Assembly: GCA_009782405.1 (NCBI GenBank)
Contig: WRJC01000090.1
Location: 1-7,069 of the forward strand
DNA length: 7,069 bases
Origin: Oscillospiraceae bacterium
GTDB taxonomy: Bacteria; Bacillota_A; Clostridia; Oscillospirales; WRJC01
Reading direction: 5' to 3'
The translations under genes and the position numbers were made by a program. The notes below the pieces were generated by a model. The model searched no databases. It saw nothing but the letters and a program-made list of their open reading frames with translations, and was not told the origin of the DNA. Below, one piece after another: positions 5,305-7,069 of this stretch; the stretch's first letter is position 1, and each line of letters begins with the position of its first letter.

Positions 5305-6795
5305 CTATCCGATTTCTTCTATTTTTGCTATAAATTTATTTAGCGCGTTTGTTATTTTAATCTCATTTGTTTCATACCAAGATGCGAAATCTTTGCTTTT
5401 TTTTCGAACCAAATTTTCCATCATATTTCCCGCTTCCCCTAATGAATCTTTATACATGCTTTCGAAACTCATATATGCCCCGCTTCTGATTATATCAAGC
5501 ATTTTGACCGTTTCTTCGTCGCGGGCGACTTTTATATCCATGACTATGTCAAATAGTACGGGCGTGACTTTTTTAAAGCTCTCATACGCCATCGCTTCCA
5601 TAAATGCCCCGGTCAATTCGGTTTTTTCGCAATTGTTGGGAACACACAAAAAAGATATATATTCTCCTGTGAAAGAATAATACTGTTCTTGTGCCTCGTC
5701 GTATTTGGGACACGGAACTATGCCGTAATCCCATTCCACTCCCCTATAATATGTTTGCGGGTCATACAATCTGCAATAAACCATCATCGCCCGGCTTTCC
5801 TTAAACATTGCGTCCAATATATCGCCGTTATCCGATGCTGTATAAATCGTCCCGTTATTTTCATACAAAAGATCGTACACCTTTTCCACAAGTCCCGCCA
5901 ACCTTTCGAGGTCAGGGTCAAGGTGCGGATAACCGTCAGAACCTATTTTTATCAATTGGGAATTTGTGGACGGGGTAAATACGGTATGGTGATCTGCCCT
6001 GAAACATATCCCGTACAAATCTTCGCTCCCCCGAATTCCGTCCCCGTTTACGTCTTTATATATATTTTTGACTAATTCGCCCATATAATCGAGCGTCCAT
6101 TTGCCTTCTGAAACGACTTCGTACAAATCGGGCAGCCCATATTCTTTTATAAGCGATTTGTTGAATGTGACGCAATTGGTGCTCATTAACAAATTCTGGC
6201 AAATATCCCCCGCTATAAAATGCAATTTGTTTCCTATTGTCAATTCTTTTTGTATATTCTTGTTCCACCACGGTTCGGATAAGGTCAGATATGGAATATC
6301 GTGCAGATTCATAAACAACCCTTCGACGGAAAGAGGCGTCAGTTTTAACGCCCAACCGCTTATAAGGTCGTAATTGCGGTCTCCCGCAGCCATGCTTGCG
6401 CGAATTTTGGTGAGGGGGATATTGCTGTTCCAATCCTCAACTTCCTCAATTATGTGATTTATTTTCATGCCAAGCCTTTCCTCGACGGATATTAGGCGTC
6501 TGTATAGGGCATCGTTAAAAACGTCGCCTGTTTCGCTCTCAATGTAAAATTGCTTGCCATTGGCAAAAGCATACAAATTCAGCGTTTCGCCGCCAAAGTC
6601 AAGATTGTCCGGCAAAGAATCTTTTATTTCTTCCGTTGTCGATTCCGGTTCTTCCACATTTTCGCTTTCGTCCATGTCAGCAGGAAAATTATTTTGCAAA
6701 TCTGTTTTTTTATCGTTTTCTGAACATGAAAACAAAGCGAATGGCAAAGTGAAAATAATGATAAACGCCGTAATCCCAATTTTAATTTTTTTCAT
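5305..6795 (-). CDS. Extracellular solute-binding protein, family 1 (carbohydrate ABC importer type), lipoprotein
   Basis: This is a protein of 496 residues starting at the ATG at 6795-6793, with GGAGG at 6809-6805 nine bases upstream. Residues 1-23 are a lipoprotein signal (MKKIKIG, then a hydrophobic core) ending in the lipobox LFSC, with the acylated Cys at 24. Residues 25-65 are an acidic, probably flexible tether. The mature domain has features of large clostridial sugar-binding proteins: FGGETLNLYAF (67-77), EERLGMKI (105-112), the hinge region with DLISGW (143-148), EPWWNK (174-179), FNKSLIKEYGLPD (211-223) and GKWTLDYM (231-238). A dockerin/EF-hand-like loop, DVNGDGIRGSED (248-259), likely binds calcium. 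The protein should sit on the outer face of the membrane and deliver a sugar or similar ligand to an ABC permease. No permease gene follows; the propeller gene does. It has its own promoter at 6884-6913. Confidence 0.9.
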   Translation of the reverse strand: MKKIKIGITAFIIIFTLPFALFSCSENDKKTDLQNNFPADMDESENVEEPESTTEEIKDSLPDNLDFGGETLNLYAFANGKQFYIESETGDVFNDALYRRLISVEERLGMKINHIIEEVEDWNSNIPLTKIRASMAAGDRNYDLISGWALKLTPLSVEGLFMNLHDIPYLTLSEPWWNKNIQKELTIGNKLHFIAGDICQNLLMSTNCVTFNKSLIKEYGLPDLYEVVSEGKWTLDYMGELVKNIYKDVNGDGIRGSEDLYGICFRADHHTVFTPSTNSQLIKIGSDGYPHLDPDLERLAGLVEKVYDLLYENNGTIYTASDNGDILDAMFKESRAMMVYCRLYDPQTYYRGVEWDYGIVPCPKYDEAQEQYYSFTGEYISFLCVPNNCEKTELTGAFMEAMAYESFKKVTPVLFDIVMDIKVARDEETVKMLDIIRSGAYMSFESMYKDSLGEAGNMMENLVRKKSKDFASWYETNEIKITNALNKFIAKIEEIG

Positions 6796-6883
6796 TTTCT
6801 TTTTCCTCCAATTTTATTTCGCAATTTTCCCCGTTTTCATTTGGCTTAACTAAATGCCGTTGCCGTCCGTATCTGCCAACTTT

Positions 6884-6913
6884 ATTATACCGCATATTTT
6901 CGCCCTTTGTCAA
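6884..6913 (-). promoter_or_regulatory. Consensus sigma-A promoter for the solute-binding protein operon
   Basis: On the reverse strand TTGACA (6913-6908) and TATAAT (6889-6884) are both perfect, separated by 18 bases. Transcription would begin near 6877, giving a leader of about 81 bases. An imperfect dyad, GTTG (6859-6862) and CAAC (6877-6880), covers the start region and could be an operator, but it is weak. The -35 box lies four bases past the stop codon of the upstream gene. Confidence 0.75.
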
Positions 6914-6917
6914 TATA

Positions 6918-7069
6918 TCAGATTAAATATTTACATTCAACTAAATAAACTTTTGCGTTTTTGGATACCAATGTCAGCGTAGACCCTTTGTCTCCCGCGA
7001 TCGAATGCGCTTCGCCGATTTCCATGTTTTCATCAAAGAATGTGCGCGAAAAGATATACGACACATAGA
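6918..7069 (-). CDS. Unrecognised protein, C-terminal fragment
   Basis: The reverse strand is open from the right edge to a TGA at 6920-6918, giving 49 full codons plus two bases of another. The other two reverse frames hit stops early. The fragment reads roughly YVSYIFSRTFFDENMEIG, then EAHSIAGDKGSTLTLVSK, then NAKVYLVECKYLI. The alternating hydrophobic pattern of the last 25 residues suggests a final beta-sheet, but no family can be named. It points the same way as the solute-binding protein gene, 122 bases upstream of it, and so may belong to the same locus. A strong separate promoter starts right after its stop codon. Confidence 0.6.
   Translation of the reverse strand, partial: YVSYIFSRTFFDENMEIGEAHSIAGDKGSTLTLVSKNAKVYLVECKYLI

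Noticed and set aside
6796..6883. Riboswitch in the leader of the solute-binding protein gene
   Set aside because: The leader of about 81 bases has only short GGC/GCC and TTGGC/GCCAA pairings, with no known aptamer core and no terminator.

Overview
The window looks like chromosome of a low-to-moderate GC Bacillota, most likely a gut-type Clostridia. The evidence is the strong Shine-Dalgarno sites (AGGAGG, AAGGAG, GGAGG), sigma-A type promoters (one with perfect TTGACA and TATAAT boxes), a sugar-type lipoprotein solute-binding protein with a DVNGDG calcium-loop motif, and a helix-turn-helix of the Gram-positive VSKWENG type. This assignment is inference from style. There is no rRNA, tRNA, CRISPR array or transposase.

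Layout from left to right. (1) Minus strand, cut by the left edge: the first 55 residues of a lactonase-family (6-phosphogluconolactonase-like) beta-propeller. (2) A divergent promoter region at 168-389. (3) Plus strand, 390-1904: an AraC-family regulator with an N-terminal DNA-binding domain, a GyrI-like effector-binding domain and an extra C-terminal beta-rich domain. (4) A strong hairpin, then a promoter rich in TTGAT half-sites at 2003-2085. (5) Plus strand, 2113-3525: an XRE-type helix-turn-helix fused to a DUF2807/GIN-like beta-solenoid with nine GSG repeats. (6) Plus strand, 3583-4077: a GNAT acetyltransferase. (7) Minus strand, 4137-5270: a cytosolic TolB/PD40-like beta-propeller, convergent with the GNAT gene. 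(8) Minus strand, 5305-6795: a family 1 solute-binding lipoprotein with its own promoter. (9) Minus strand, cut by the right edge: the last 49 residues of an unrecognised protein.

How the genes may work together. The binding protein and the propeller are 34 bases apart on one strand and are probably one transcript. This suggests capture of a carbohydrate or similar solute, plus a cytosolic propeller that binds or modifies it, but no permease or ATPase is visible. The AraC regulator is divergent from the lactonase-like gene and may control it. The XRE fusion and the acetyltransferase can share the promoter at 2036-2064.

The most unusual items are two regulators with uncommon sensory ends: the XRE-beta-solenoid fusion, with no membrane segment, and the three-module AraC protein. 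The TTGAT half-site cluster in front of the XRE gene is a plausible autoregulatory operator. Nothing here is a demonstrable new defence or mobile system.
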